Source of the DNA: RPQK01 sp041946865
GTDB taxonomy: Bacteria; Acidobacteriota; UBA6911; RPQK01
Length of the DNA: 17,993 bases
Direction of reading: 5' to 3'
Assembly: GCA_041946865.1 (NCBI GenBank)
Contig: JBHGBF010000094.1
Coordinates: forward strand, 1-17,993
Shown here: positions 1-5,701 of the stretch, one piece after another
Layout of the letters: each line of letters begins with the position of its first letter
Numbering within the stretch: the stretch's first letter is position 1
Program-made: the position numbers and the translations under genes
The notes under the pieces: model-generated
Told to the model about the DNA's origin: nothing
Databases searched by the model: none
What the model saw: only the letters and a program-made list of their open reading frames with translations

Positions 1-84
1 GTCCGGCAGTTCAATGTCTCCGAAAGTTCCACCTGGTACTTCTCGAAGCTGGTCAAAGAAAGAATAACGGTGACACGCACGTAA
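1..84 (+). CDS. C-terminal end of an unidentified protein (5' truncated)
   Basis: Frame 1 is open from the window edge to a TAA at 82-84, giving 27 residues that end in ...KERITVTRT. The last codons and the stop lie inside the first copy of a short repeat (62-86), so the repeat supplies the C-terminus. Genes whose 3' end merges into extragenic repeats are often REP-associated (IS200-like) transposases, but too little protein is visible to confirm that. The residues before the repeat contain an NVSESSTWYF segment that might be part of a helix-turn-helix; this is weak. The gene could equally be an ordinary gene with a repeat inserted at its end. Confidence 0.4.
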   Translation, partial: VRQFNVSESSTWYFSKLVKERITVTRT

Positions 85-114
85 TTGAAGAATAACGGTG
101 ACACGCACGTAATT
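62..114 (+). repeat. Two tandem copies of a 25-base repeat, left array
   Basis: GAATAACGGTGACACGCACG followed by TAATT occurs at 62-86 and again, identical, at 90-114, with a period of 28. The sequence just after (115-140) contains GTGGTTGATATTA. That is a diverged match to the reverse complement of the spacer seen in the right array (859-998). The left array is therefore the same element family in the opposite orientation. This is seen directly in the sequence. Confidence 0.9.
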
Positions 115-330
115 CACTCGTAAGTGGTTGATATTACAGCGACGGAACCTGGGTCTGGTACCGAATTCCTCACCGGTTGCGCCGGCGGTGCCTGGCCATC
201 TCCGGCTATCGGCAACCGCGACGTCCAATCCCTTCACAGGCGACTCACACGGGTATAGAGGTTCCCCACGAACTCTGTCCCCTATTCCCCCCCGAGTCTC
301 CCGCCCATCGGCTACAGAATGCGGTGTCCG

Positions 331-680
331 ATGCGCAAACAATCCATCTACGACATTGCAGCCGCCCTGGAAGAACGCGGCCGGTGCCTGAGCGCGGTGG
401 CGCCATCGCTCAGATTCTGAAGGAGGAGGGCTTCAGCCGGCTGCCCCGACGGGCTGACGAGGAACGGCCCGGCTGGCCGCGAGTCGAGCCGGCGCCCGCC
501 GCGGATGTGCGGCTGCTCGACCTGAGCCCCCGCGATGTCCGCACCTCTTTCGGGGGGCTGTTCCTCTTCCTTCCTCACCTGACCCGTATTCCGCTGGAAC
601 GGATGCTGGGGCAGGCCGGTTTTCCCGGGACCGAACAGGTCCCAGCCGGGCCCGCCTGGTGCTCCCTGCTGGGCCTGTAA
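331..680 (+). pseudogene. Frameshifted, truncated transposase relic (N-terminal region)
   Basis: An ATG at 331 starts MRKQSIYDIAAALEERG in frame 1. The match then jumps to frame 3 as AIAQILKEEGFSRLPRR, then ADEERP and FGGLFLFLPHLTRI, ending at a TAA at 678-680. The shift fits a duplicated GC dinucleotide in GCGC at 400-403. I recognise this pattern (SIYDI, ILKEEGFxRLPRR, FGGLFLFLP) from memory as the N-terminal portion of a widespread bacterial transposase type. The IS family is uncertain. The catalytic region that should follow SLLGL is entirely missing, and the frame ends right before a palindrome (685-700). It is non-functional: frameshifted and cut off. No convincing coding remnant was found upstream at 115-330. 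The identification is from memory and should be treated as moderate. Confidence 0.55.
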
Positions 681-684
681 ATTC

Positions 685-700
685 GGGGACAGCTGTCCCC
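685..700. repeat. Perfect 16-base palindrome GGGGACAGCTGTCCCC with C-rich tail
   Basis: GGGGACAGCTGTCCCC reads the same on both strands and is followed by two CTATTTCCCC-type runs to about 717. A related CTGTCCCCTATTCCCC string occurs around 274-289, on the other side of the transposase relic and in the same orientation. The palindrome begins 5 bases after the relic's stop codon. It could be a REP-like element or an element end. It has no T-tract typical of a rho-independent terminator. Confidence 0.6.
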
Positions 701-858
701 CTATTTCCCCCTATTTCCACGGAATACCCGGGTTATGCGACGCGCCGAAGCCGAGCGGACTTCCCGCCCGCCGCTCCGCCGGTCCTCTACCCACCCCCTG
801 CGCCGACCGCAGCGGGGCAGCTGTAGGAAATTGGTGTCAGAACTGGATTAATCACCTT

Positions 859-998
859 TAGTATCAACCATTTACAAGCTAATTACGTGCGTGTCACCGA
901 TTTTATCTAGTATCAACCATTTACAAGCTAATTACGTGCGTGTCACCGATTTTATTCAATTACGTGCGTGTCACCGATTTTATCCCACCGATTTTATC
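859..998. repeat. Right repeat array: two 49-base units plus partial units
   Basis: Unit 1 spans 859-907 and unit 2 spans 908-956. They are identical except for the last base. Each contains AATTACGTGCGTGTCACCGA. Two partial units follow, at about 957-985 and 986-998. The core is the reverse complement of the left array (62-114), so the two arrays form an inverted pair around the transposase relic. The array also supplies the stop codon of the minus-strand fragment ending at 994. The stretch between 701 and 858 shows nothing I can support. Confidence 0.9.
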
Positions 999-1308
999 TA
1001 TCCTCGTCTGCCCGAACGTCAAACTGGACCGATACCGCTCCCCGCTTCTTGAGGACATCCCAAATGCGTTCGGCCGGTTGGCTAGGCCCTTCCGGCGGAT
1101 CGAAAAAAGGGCTTAGTATCCGAGCGCGATCCGGAGGAGGTCCGCCCGGCCACAACTCCTGAAGCTGAGACAGGGCATCTTTGCGCCCGGGTGCGGTGAA
1201 AACAGGGAGAACCTGGACGGCCGGCTTGCGAGCGCCGCCGGTATTCGCTCCCCAACCGACTGTCGCCTCTCTGGCAATTTCGAGCAGACGGTTCCATCTT
1301 GCGACCAC
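994..1308 (-). CDS. Hypothetical protein, duplicated gene fragment (copy 1)
   Basis: This is an open frame of 104 residues starting at an ATG at 1308. It contains TVGWGANTGGARKPAVQV and ILSPFFDPPEGPS, and ends VRADEDR with a stop provided by the repeat array. Most of it is encoded by the segment 1002-1288, which recurs at 2351-2643. Unlike that copy it keeps one frame through the block. It looks like the body of a longer protein cut off at both ends rather than a complete gene. The SPFFD and KKRGAVSV stretches faintly recall PLD-like proteins of defence islands, but no HKD motif is present, so I assign no function. I see no ribosome binding site I would rely on. Confidence 0.35.
   Translation of the reverse strand: MVARWNRLLEIAREATVGWGANTGGARKPAVQVLPVFTAPGRKDALSQLQELWPGGPPPDRARILSPFFDPPEGPSQPAERIWDVLKKRGAVSVQFDVRADEDR
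1002..1288. repeat. Direct repeat, copy 1, left of the DUF2188 cassette
   Basis: The segment starting CCTCGTCTGCCCGAACGTCA matches 2351-2643 in the same orientation. By eye there are about 14 substitutions over roughly 265 aligned positions. Copy 1 also has 8 bases that copy 2 lacks (in GGGCATCTTTGCG) and lacks about 14 bases that copy 2 has near its right end. The two copies bracket the intact genes at 1367-2231. The divergence implies the duplication or insertion is not recent. Confidence 0.9.
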
Positions 1309-1366
1309 CGGTAACTCGCTGACCAGCCCTCTTGAATTGCGTTGTATACTGATTCAGGAGAACGCA

Positions 1367-1570
1367 ATGCTGAAAGCATCTACGAGGATTCATGTCGTTC
1401 CAAGGAAGGGAGGATGGGCCGTGAGGCGCGAAGGCGCCGACCGAGCCAGCAGTGTCTATAACTCTAAGAAAGATGCTGTCGAACGCGCGACTGACCTCGC
1501 CAGGAGAAACTCGAGCAGATTGATTATTCACAAGCAGGACGGAACTATAGAGAAGCACCGTAAGCCGTAG
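1367..1570 (+). CDS. DUF2188 domain protein
   Basis: This 67-residue protein starts at ATG 1367, with AGGAG at 1356-1360 placed 6 bases upstream. A longer reading from 1181 would run through the repeat block on the wrong strand and is not credible. The sequence IHVVPRKGGWAVRREGADRA, then SSVYNSKKDAVERA, then RLIIHKQDGTI matches the small DUF2188 family (about 60-75 residues) over its whole length. The function of the family is not known. It has no signal peptide or membrane segment and is strongly basic. A TIR/deoxyribosyltransferase-like gene begins 28 bases after its stop on the same strand, so the two are probably co-transcribed. TATACT at 1345-1350 could be a -10 box, but no convincing -35 is visible. 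Confidence 0.85.
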   Translation: MLKASTRIHVVPRKGGWAVRREGADRASSVYNSKKDAVERATDLARRNSSRLIIHKQDGTIEKHRKP

Positions 1571-1598
1571 AGCGAGTGCTGCCCCAAAGCGCTCAAAC

Positions 1599-2231
1599 AT
1601 GTCGACTGAAGCCGGCTTCGAGAAGTGCGTTTTCATCAACTGCCCTTTTGACCAAGACTTCAAGCCGTTGCTCCGAGCGATCCTCTTCACCGTCATAGAA
1701 TGCGGGCTGGAGCCGCGAATTGCCTCCGAACGCGCCGACTCTGCTGAAATCAGATTGCAGAAGATCGTCGATCTGATCAGAACTTGTCGACTCAGTATTC
1801 ACGACCTTTCCAGGATGAAAGCAGCACGCAAAGGCGCTTTAGCGAGATTCAACATGCCTTTCGAACTGGGCATCGATTTCGGCTGCCGCATCTTTGGCGG
1901 AGAGGACCTCGGCCACAAGCAGATTCTCGTTCTTGAACGCGAACGATACCGGTATCAGAAGGCACTCTCTGACATCTCGGGCAATGACATTGAGGCCCAC
2001 GACAACGACCCGGAGACGCTTATCCGCAAACTTCGCAACTGGCTTTGCACTACCCTTGGCTGCGATCTTCCGGCGGGCACTGTTATCTGGTACAGGTTCA
2101 CCGACTTCCTGACCAGCGTTCAACTTCAGCTGGAAGGAGCGGGCTACTCTCTGAGGGACATCGACGAGATGCCAACCGCCGAGTTCATTCGAAAAATCAG
2201 GGCTTGGCGGGATGCGTCGCTCGAACAGTAG
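1599..2231 (+). CDS. TIR-like / nucleoside deoxyribosyltransferase-like protein
   Basis: This 210-residue cytosolic protein starts at ATG 1599. No Shine-Dalgarno is visible, so translation may be coupled to the DUF2188 gene ending at 1570. The N-terminus has VFINCPFDQDFKPLL (residues 11-25), like the first strand and loop of TIR-like or nucleoside 2-deoxyribosyltransferase folds. IRTCRLSIHDLSR (60-72) fits the second nucleotide-binding strand. FNMPFELG (84-91) places a glutamate, E89, where these enzymes carry the catalytic residue. RERYRYQKALSDISGNDI (114-131) looks family-specific. Enzymes of this fold cleave N-glycosidic bonds of nucleosides or NAD. By analogy this could be an NAD- or nucleotide-cleaving effector, which is inference. 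It is intact although the region around it is decayed, suggesting selection or recent arrival. Confidence 0.7.
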   Translation: MSTEAGFEKCVFINCPFDQDFKPLLRAILFTVIECGLEPRIASERADSAEIRLQKIVDLIRTCRLSIHDLSRMKAARKGALARFNMPFELGIDFGCRIFGGEDLGHKQILVLERERYRYQKALSDISGNDIEAHDNDPETLIRKLRNWLCTTLGCDLPAGTVIWYRFTDFLTSVQLQLEGAGYSLRDIDEMPTAEFIRKIRAWRDASLEQ

Positions 2232-2282
2232 GCGCGCAGCCGCTCATATCCCAATCATCCCTGCACGTGTCCAAACTTCTCT

Positions 2283-2631
2283 TCAAGTGCGCGAAAATTC
2301 AAAGACTTCGGACACGGCCCAGTTCACGCACAGGCAATCGGCGCCGGGCACCTCGTCTGCCCGAACGTCAAAATGGACCGACACCGCTCCCCGCTTCTTG
2401 AGAATCTCCCAAATGCGTTCGGCCGGTCGGCTAGGCGCTTCCGGCGAATCGAAGAAGGGGCTTAGTATCCGAGCTCGATCCGGAGGAGGTCCGCCCGGCC
2501 ACAACTCCTGAAGCTGAGACAGGGCGCCCGGGTCCGGTGAAAACAGGGAGAACCTGGACGGCCGGCTTGCGAACGCCGCCGGTATTCGCTCCCCAACCGA
2601 CTGTCACCTCTGTGGCAGCTCTTTCGACCAA
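2283..2631 (-). pseudogene. Decayed second copy of the duplicated gene fragment
   Basis: Read right to left, the frame from 2631 gives ATEVTVGWGANTGGVRKPAV. It is then thrown out of frame by an 8-base deletion relative to copy 1, near GACAGGGCGCCCGGG (about 2518-2532). The original frame resumes as LWPGGPPPDRARILSPFFDS, then ILKKRGAVSVHFDVRADE. After VRADE it continues VPGADCLCVNWAV to a stop at 2283, unlike copy 1, which is cut off by the repeat array. This tail may be the original continuation of the gene or unrelated flanking DNA. The function is unknown. Confidence 0.5.
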
Positions 2632-2643
2632 ATCTCGAGCAGC
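2351..2643. repeat. Direct repeat, copy 2, right of the DUF2188 cassette
   Basis: This is the partner of 1002-1288, in the same orientation. It carries an 8-base deletion and about 14 extra bases (around 2617-2630) relative to copy 1. The DNA joining the cassette end (2231) to this repeat contains GTGTCC at about 2268 and GGACAC at about 2310, a weak inverted pair without a T-tract. Nothing else is recognisable there. Confidence 0.9.
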
Positions 2644-3120
2644 TCATCGCCGGTCTCGCCGAGCCTGTCGCCTTCTTCGATGCGGAGCGCGAGCGAGCAG
2701 CCGATAGACACCGTGAAAACCGAAGACGCGAGGCGTCTTCAGATATCGAGCCGCCGACAGCGGGACTCCGTCCTTAATGGCCTGTTCAGCCTTGTCGCTG
2801 CCTGGAAGGCCGTGAGTCTCCTGCCGGTTCTGTCGTGTCCTGACTAACCCCTCGACCAGATACCACTCGAGAACCTGCCACGGCTCGCTGATGCCGTCCG
2901 CGGCGAGTGTCTCCTCACCGAACTCCTTGCACAGTTCAAGTGACACCGCGTACGCAGTCAGAAACCGCGGATCAGCCTGCCGTTCCCGCAGCCCCGGCGC
3001 CAGCCTCAACGCAAGCGCGTCCGCAATCGAGTAAAGGCCGAGCGGATCCAGCGCCCCCTCGGCGCTCATCGCCGGGTCACGCTCGGACAAGAACGGCAGG
3101 CGATACGTTTGAAGTTCCAC
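2644..3120 (-). CDS. Unrecognised conserved-looking protein, frameshifted near its 3' end
   Basis: The frame begins at GTG 3120 as MELQTYRLPFLSERDP and runs with good codon use through GALDPLGLYSIADALALRL and YLKTPRVFGFHGVYRLLAR. It then degenerates into an arginine-rich tail (RRRRQARRDRR) before its stop. One extra base near 2684-2685 explains the tail: the next frame reads RIEEGDRLGETGDELLEIW and stays open to a TGA at 2604-2606. The gene is therefore probably broken. The start is also doubtful, since an 8-base G run (3121-3128) abuts it and no ribosome binding site is visible. The FGFHGVYR motif gives a vague impression of uncharacterised proteins near phage-defence helicase/PLD loci, but I cannot name the family. 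Confidence 0.5.
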   Translation of the reverse strand: MELQTYRLPFLSERDPAMSAEGALDPLGLYSIADALALRLAPGLRERQADPRFLTAYAVSLELCKEFGEETLAADGISEPWQVLEWYLVEGLVRTRQNRQETHGLPGSDKAEQAIKDGVPLSAARYLKTPRVFGFHGVYRLLARAPHRRRRQARRDRR

Positions 3121-3412
3121 GGGGGGGGAGAACTTACACCCCTGGGCGCGAAAAAGAAAGACGGCGTCGAAGGCGGAGCCGTGACCGGGGTCAGAGGCTC
3201 ACATCTCACAATCGGAGAGAAGGAAGGCTGGCCAGTTGTGGTGGGCGAGACGATGCCAGTTGTAATTCTGGGGGAAGCGGTTGTTGGGCCTGAGCGTACG
3301 TCAATCCTGGGAAGCGACTCCCAGCAAGACACGATGGCAGAGCAGGACGTTCTGCTCCGACCTGATTGACCCTGGAGCACAAGGCCCTTGTGGTCCGCAG
3401 CGAGCCAGGCCG
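3121..3412. other. Intergenic stretch with no supported gene
   Basis: About 290 bases lie between the broken gene starting at 3120 and the stop of the PLP enzyme at 3413. It begins with eight consecutive G. It contains the string GACCGGGGTCAGAGG at about 3184-3198 and a short palindrome (3378-3392). A plus-strand open frame across 3109-3369 has a TTG start, no ribosome binding site and low-complexity glycine/valine-rich content. I do not accept it as a gene. Confidence 0.5.
3378..3392. repeat. Short palindrome CACAAGGCCCTTGTG downstream of the PLP enzyme
   Basis: This is a perfect inverted repeat about a single central base, 21 bases past the TAG stop of the minus-strand gene at 3413. Folded, it gives a stem of about 6 pairs. 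No T-run follows on the minus strand, so it is a poor rho-independent terminator. It could be an operator-like site or chance. Confidence 0.3.
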
Positions 3413-4501
3413 CTACCGGATTTTGCCGCGGGCGGCGACAGGGCAGGCCGACTCCACCTCAACGCCTCTTGAAAAGAAGACCTCGTCGTGCAGGTTCACC
3501 GTCGCGCAGATGTGGTTGGGGACGATGCTCAGCTTTTCGCCGATCGCGTACTTGCGATCCGATCGACTGATATCCAGGTAGCCGTGCTCTTCGTTCATGG
3601 CAACGAACACGGCGTCGGGATCTTCCTTCACAAGGCCGAAACCGGTATGCCCGGCCAGACAGGGGTCGGATGAGAACGTCTTGGAACCCCCGTCCACGAT
3701 CACCTTGCCGGGTACTGCCCGGCTGACAACCGTGACGAGAACAGCAGCGGCGCAGTCATCCAGTTGCGCCGCCCCGTGAAGCCAGGTGTTCCGGTCGTTG
3801 AAGACATAAGTGCCGGGCCGGATTTCAGTCAGACCTGAGAACCGGTGAGAAAAGCGCGCCGTCGGGGTGGAGCCGCCGCTAACCACCTTGACCGGGATTC
3901 CGTGTCTCAGGAAAGCCCCCAGGAGCCGCTCGAGGAAGGCGTTGACCTCACCCAGCTGGTTTTCATGCGCTTCGCGCGTGACGTAGCTCCCCGGGTAGAA
4001 AAGAAAGCCGCGGAAGTCCAGAGAGGGAGAGTTCAGGATACGCCCGGCCAGACGCAGGGCTGATTGCTCGTCCTGAACTCCGCACCTGTGGAATCCGACG
4101 TCGACTTCGATCAGTATCCCGGCTTTCACGCCCTGCTCGCGGGTGCATGTCGCCAGGATATCGACAGACTCGGCCGAGTCGAGCGCGACAGTCATGTCGG
4201 CCCGTTCGCACAACGCGGCGAGCCGGTCGGCCTTCGGCTGCCCTACGACCGGGTAAGCGAGCAGTATATGATCCAGCCCCGCCTCGACCATGATCTCAGC
4301 TTCTCCGAGCTTCGCCACCGTGATTCCCGAGGCGCCGAGCTCCACCTGCTTTCTGGCCAGTCCGGGCATTTTGTGAGTCTTGGTGTGCGGGCGCAAATTC
4401 AGATGGTGCTGCCGGCAATAGTCGGCCATGCGAGCCAGGTTGCGCTCGACTCTGTCAAGGTCAATTACCAGGGCGGGAGTATCGAGGTCGTGGGTGTTCA
4501 T
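3413..4501 (-). CDS. D-threonine aldolase / D-serine dehydratase-like PLP enzyme
   Basis: This 362-residue cytosolic enzyme has the alanine racemase N-terminal fold. It starts LDTPALVIDLDRVERNLARM. RPHTKTHK (37-44) holds the expected PLP-binding lysine, K41. EVDVGFHRCGV and SGGSTPT are typical phosphate- and substrate-binding stretches. NHICATVNLHDEV near the C-terminus supplies H330 and C332, which correspond to the HxC metal-site pair of D-serine dehydratase and D-threonine aldolase. Length and layout fit the family fully. The likely reaction is metal- and PLP-dependent retro-aldol cleavage or dehydration of a D-hydroxy amino acid; the exact substrate cannot be read. ATG 4501 is the only in-frame start consistent with the family N-terminus, although no Shine-Dalgarno is visible. 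The gene lies 273 bases downstream of the DUF1080 gene on the same strand, so it may have its own promoter. Confidence 0.88.
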   Translation of the reverse strand: MNTHDLDTPALVIDLDRVERNLARMADYCRQHHLNLRPHTKTHKMPGLARKQVELGASGITVAKLGEAEIMVEAGLDHILLAYPVVGQPKADRLAALCERADMTVALDSAESVDILATCTREQGVKAGILIEVDVGFHRCGVQDEQSALRLAGRILNSPSLDFRGFLFYPGSYVTREAHENQLGEVNAFLERLLGAFLRHGIPVKVVSGGSTPTARFSHRFSGLTEIRPGTYVFNDRNTWLHGAAQLDDCAAAVLVTVVSRAVPGKVIVDGGSKTFSSDPCLAGHTGFGLVKEDPDAVFVAMNEEHGYLDISRSDRKYAIGEKLSIVPNHICATVNLHDEVFFSRGVEVESACPVAARGKIR

Positions 4502-4516
4502 AGAATGAAGCCATTC

Positions 4517-4538
4517 AAGCGACTCACGATTGTCGCTT
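4517..4538. promoter_or_regulatory. Stem-loop just upstream of the PLP enzyme start
   Basis: AAGCGAC (4517-4523) and GTCGCTT (4532-4538) are perfectly complementary with an 8-base loop. The loop lies 16-37 bases before the ATG at 4501 on the minus strand, where a ribosome binding site is otherwise not evident. It could be a translational control hairpin or an operator. Its role is inferred from position only. Confidence 0.3.
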
Positions 4539-4595
4539 CGCCTGAGACGATGCAGCGCCCAGGGTCTGGCCTGGCCGTTGGTCGCCGGTCTCTTT

Positions 4596-4627
4596 AATCG
4601 TCAACCGTCCACCGTCAATCGTCAATA
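4596..4627. repeat. GTCAAY-type short tandem repeat
   Basis: AATCGTCAACCGTCCACCGT followed by CAATCGTCAATA is an imperfect tandem of a CGTCAAT/CGTCCAC unit in the gap between the PLP enzyme and the DUF1080 gene. A similar string lies at 14475-14511, also intergenic, and a looser one around 9899-9936. I infer a dispersed intergenic repeat of unknown role. Confidence 0.5.
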
Positions 4628-4682
4628 CCTGGCCTGACCAGCCCTGACCGGCGCGCAGGGCAACGGCAGGCTGTCGATGCAG

Positions 4683-4739
4683 ACAGAGCCGGGTTGCCCG
4701 GATGGAAAGCGCCGCGTTCCTGGCTCTGTTTGTTTGGGT
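4683..4739. repeat. Nested inverted repeat downstream of the DUF1080 gene
   Basis: ACAGAGCC (4683-4690) pairs with GGCTCTGT (4732-4739). A smaller hairpin, CCGGGTTGCCCGG (4689-4701), overlaps its left side. TTTGTTT follows on the plus strand only. The upstream transcript is on the minus strand, so this would be a poor terminator for it. Position (36 bases past the stop at 4775) still makes a 3'-end role possible. Confidence 0.3.
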
Positions 4740-4774
4740 TTGCCTTGTTCCGGAGTGCTTCGAAGGGGTTTTAC

Positions 4775-5512
4775 TTACGGCAGCTCGCGCACCCGAATCT
4801 CGCGGAACTCTATCGGGGAGCCTTCGGATTCGAGGCACAGGTACCCGGAACGCGGCTCACATCCGGATCCGCCCGAGACCTCTTCCCCGTTGACCCAGAG
4901 ACGGATCTCGCCGTTGACGCCGCGAACATAGTAATGATTCCACTCTCCGACGCCTTTACTCAGGTTCTTGGTGGGAAAACTGCGCGATCCGTCCGGGGAC
5001 TTCGGGGGGAAAGGCTTCATTTTCGAAGTCCCCACGGCAAACACGTCACCGTTGGTCGTAAACCAGTCGGCCTTCTTGCCCGAACGTTTCTCGTATTGCT
5101 CTTTGAAGGCGTGGTCCAGGATCTGGACTTCGATGCCTCCTTTGGGGAGCTTCCCGGGCTCGAGGCTGGTCAGAGCTTCCTCAGTGGCCCAGGCGAAAAT
5201 GCCCGAATTCCCGGCAGGACGGAGGTGTCGCCACTGGGCGACCAGCTCGAAATTCGCGTACTGCCTTTTGGTGCGCATCACGCCAATCGGCTCGCCGGTG
5301 CATGAAAGAAGCCCGTCCTTCCAGGTCCAGGTCTCCGGCTTGCAGTTGACGTTGGTGAAATCCGCCTCGCCGAGCACTTGCCATCCGGGACCCGTTCCGT
5401 CGATGCAGGCCCTGGGCAGCGAGCCAGTCTGCTGGGACAACGCCACTCCGGCTATCAGGGTCAAACCTACTGCAACTGTCAGGGTGAGTTCTGTGCTGCG
5501 TCTCTTCTTCAT
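4775..5512 (-). CDS. Secreted DUF1080 (3-keto-disaccharide hydrolase-like) protein
   Basis: The open frame reaches back to 5602, but the start is placed at ATG 5512. GAGAGG precedes it with good spacing, and MKKRRSTELTLTVAVGLTLI begins a clear signal peptide. This gives 245 residues. The mature part has the concanavalin-like beta-sandwich pattern of DUF1080: WTWKDGLLSCTGEPIGVM, YANFELVAQWRHLRPAGNSG, GGIEVQILDH, EWNHYYVRGVNGEIRLWVNG and GSPIEFREIRVREL. Some family members hydrolyse 3-keto-disaccharides or glycosides; others are uncharacterised carbohydrate-binding or hydrolytic proteins. It is probably exported to the periplasm or outside. It sits upstream of the D-threonine aldolase-like gene and diverges from the cardiolipin synthase-like gene. 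The family call is firm; the substrate is not known. Confidence 0.88.
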   Translation of the reverse strand: MKKRRSTELTLTVAVGLTLIAGVALSQQTGSLPRACIDGTGPGWQVLGEADFTNVNCKPETWTWKDGLLSCTGEPIGVMRTKRQYANFELVAQWRHLRPAGNSGIFAWATEEALTSLEPGKLPKGGIEVQILDHAFKEQYEKRSGKKADWFTTNGDVFAVGTSKMKPFPPKSPDGSRSFPTKNLSKGVGEWNHYYVRGVNGEIRLWVNGEEVSGGSGCEPRSGYLCLESEGSPIEFREIRVRELP

Positions 5513-5569
5513 AGTGCCTCTCTGTGACTGGTCGGACACGCTGTGGTGCCTCGCCTGATGTCTGGCTAA

Positions 5570-5598
5570 ATCATACCCTAGAAAAGGTGCAGTATCAG
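5570..5598 (-). promoter_or_regulatory. Candidate sigma-70 promoter for the DUF1080 gene
   Basis: On the minus strand CTGATA (5598-5593, 4 of 6 to TTGACA) and TATGAT (5575-5570) are separated by 17 bases. They lie about 57 bases before the ATG at 5512. Spacing and orientation fit, and the site is back to back with the plus-strand promoter at 5612-5641. Confidence 0.5.
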
Positions 5599-5611
5599 AC
5601 AAATCCGGGGT

Positions 5612-5641
5612 TTGACAGTTTTCCCGACGCCCCCCTATACT
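5612..5641 (+). promoter_or_regulatory. Strong sigma-70-like promoter for the phospholipid genes
   Basis: A perfect -35 TTGACA (5612-5617) and TATACT (5636-5641) are 18 bases apart. The predicted transcript start is near 5648, giving a leader of about 54 bases before the TTG start at 5702. This is the clearest promoter in the window and would drive the cardiolipin synthase-like gene and probably the phosphatidyltransferase gene behind it. Confidence 0.7.
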
Positions 5642-5701
5642 CTCCGTTGAAAAGATGGGTTTAAGGGATTACGGAAGAAGTGTGTACTAAAGGAGTTCGG
5701 T

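Noticed and set aside
128..391. Open frame of 87 residues before the transposase relic
   Set aside because: Proline- and serine-rich, no ribosome binding site, and does not join the relic's frames.
859..998. CRISPR array
   Set aside because: The units are directly abutting tandem copies with no unique spacers, and there are no cas genes nearby.
1082..1696. A 204-residue minus-strand open frame
   Set aside because: It runs antisense through the DUF2188 gene and the start of the TIR-like gene and reads the repeated block out of its conserved frame.
3109..3369. Open frame of 86 residues in the gap before the PLP enzyme
   Set aside because: TTG start, no ribosome binding site, Gly/Val-rich, no recognisable motif.
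4694..5305. Plus-strand open frames across the DUF1080 gene
   Set aside because: Antisense shadow; the minus-strand frame has a signal peptide and DUF1080 motifs.
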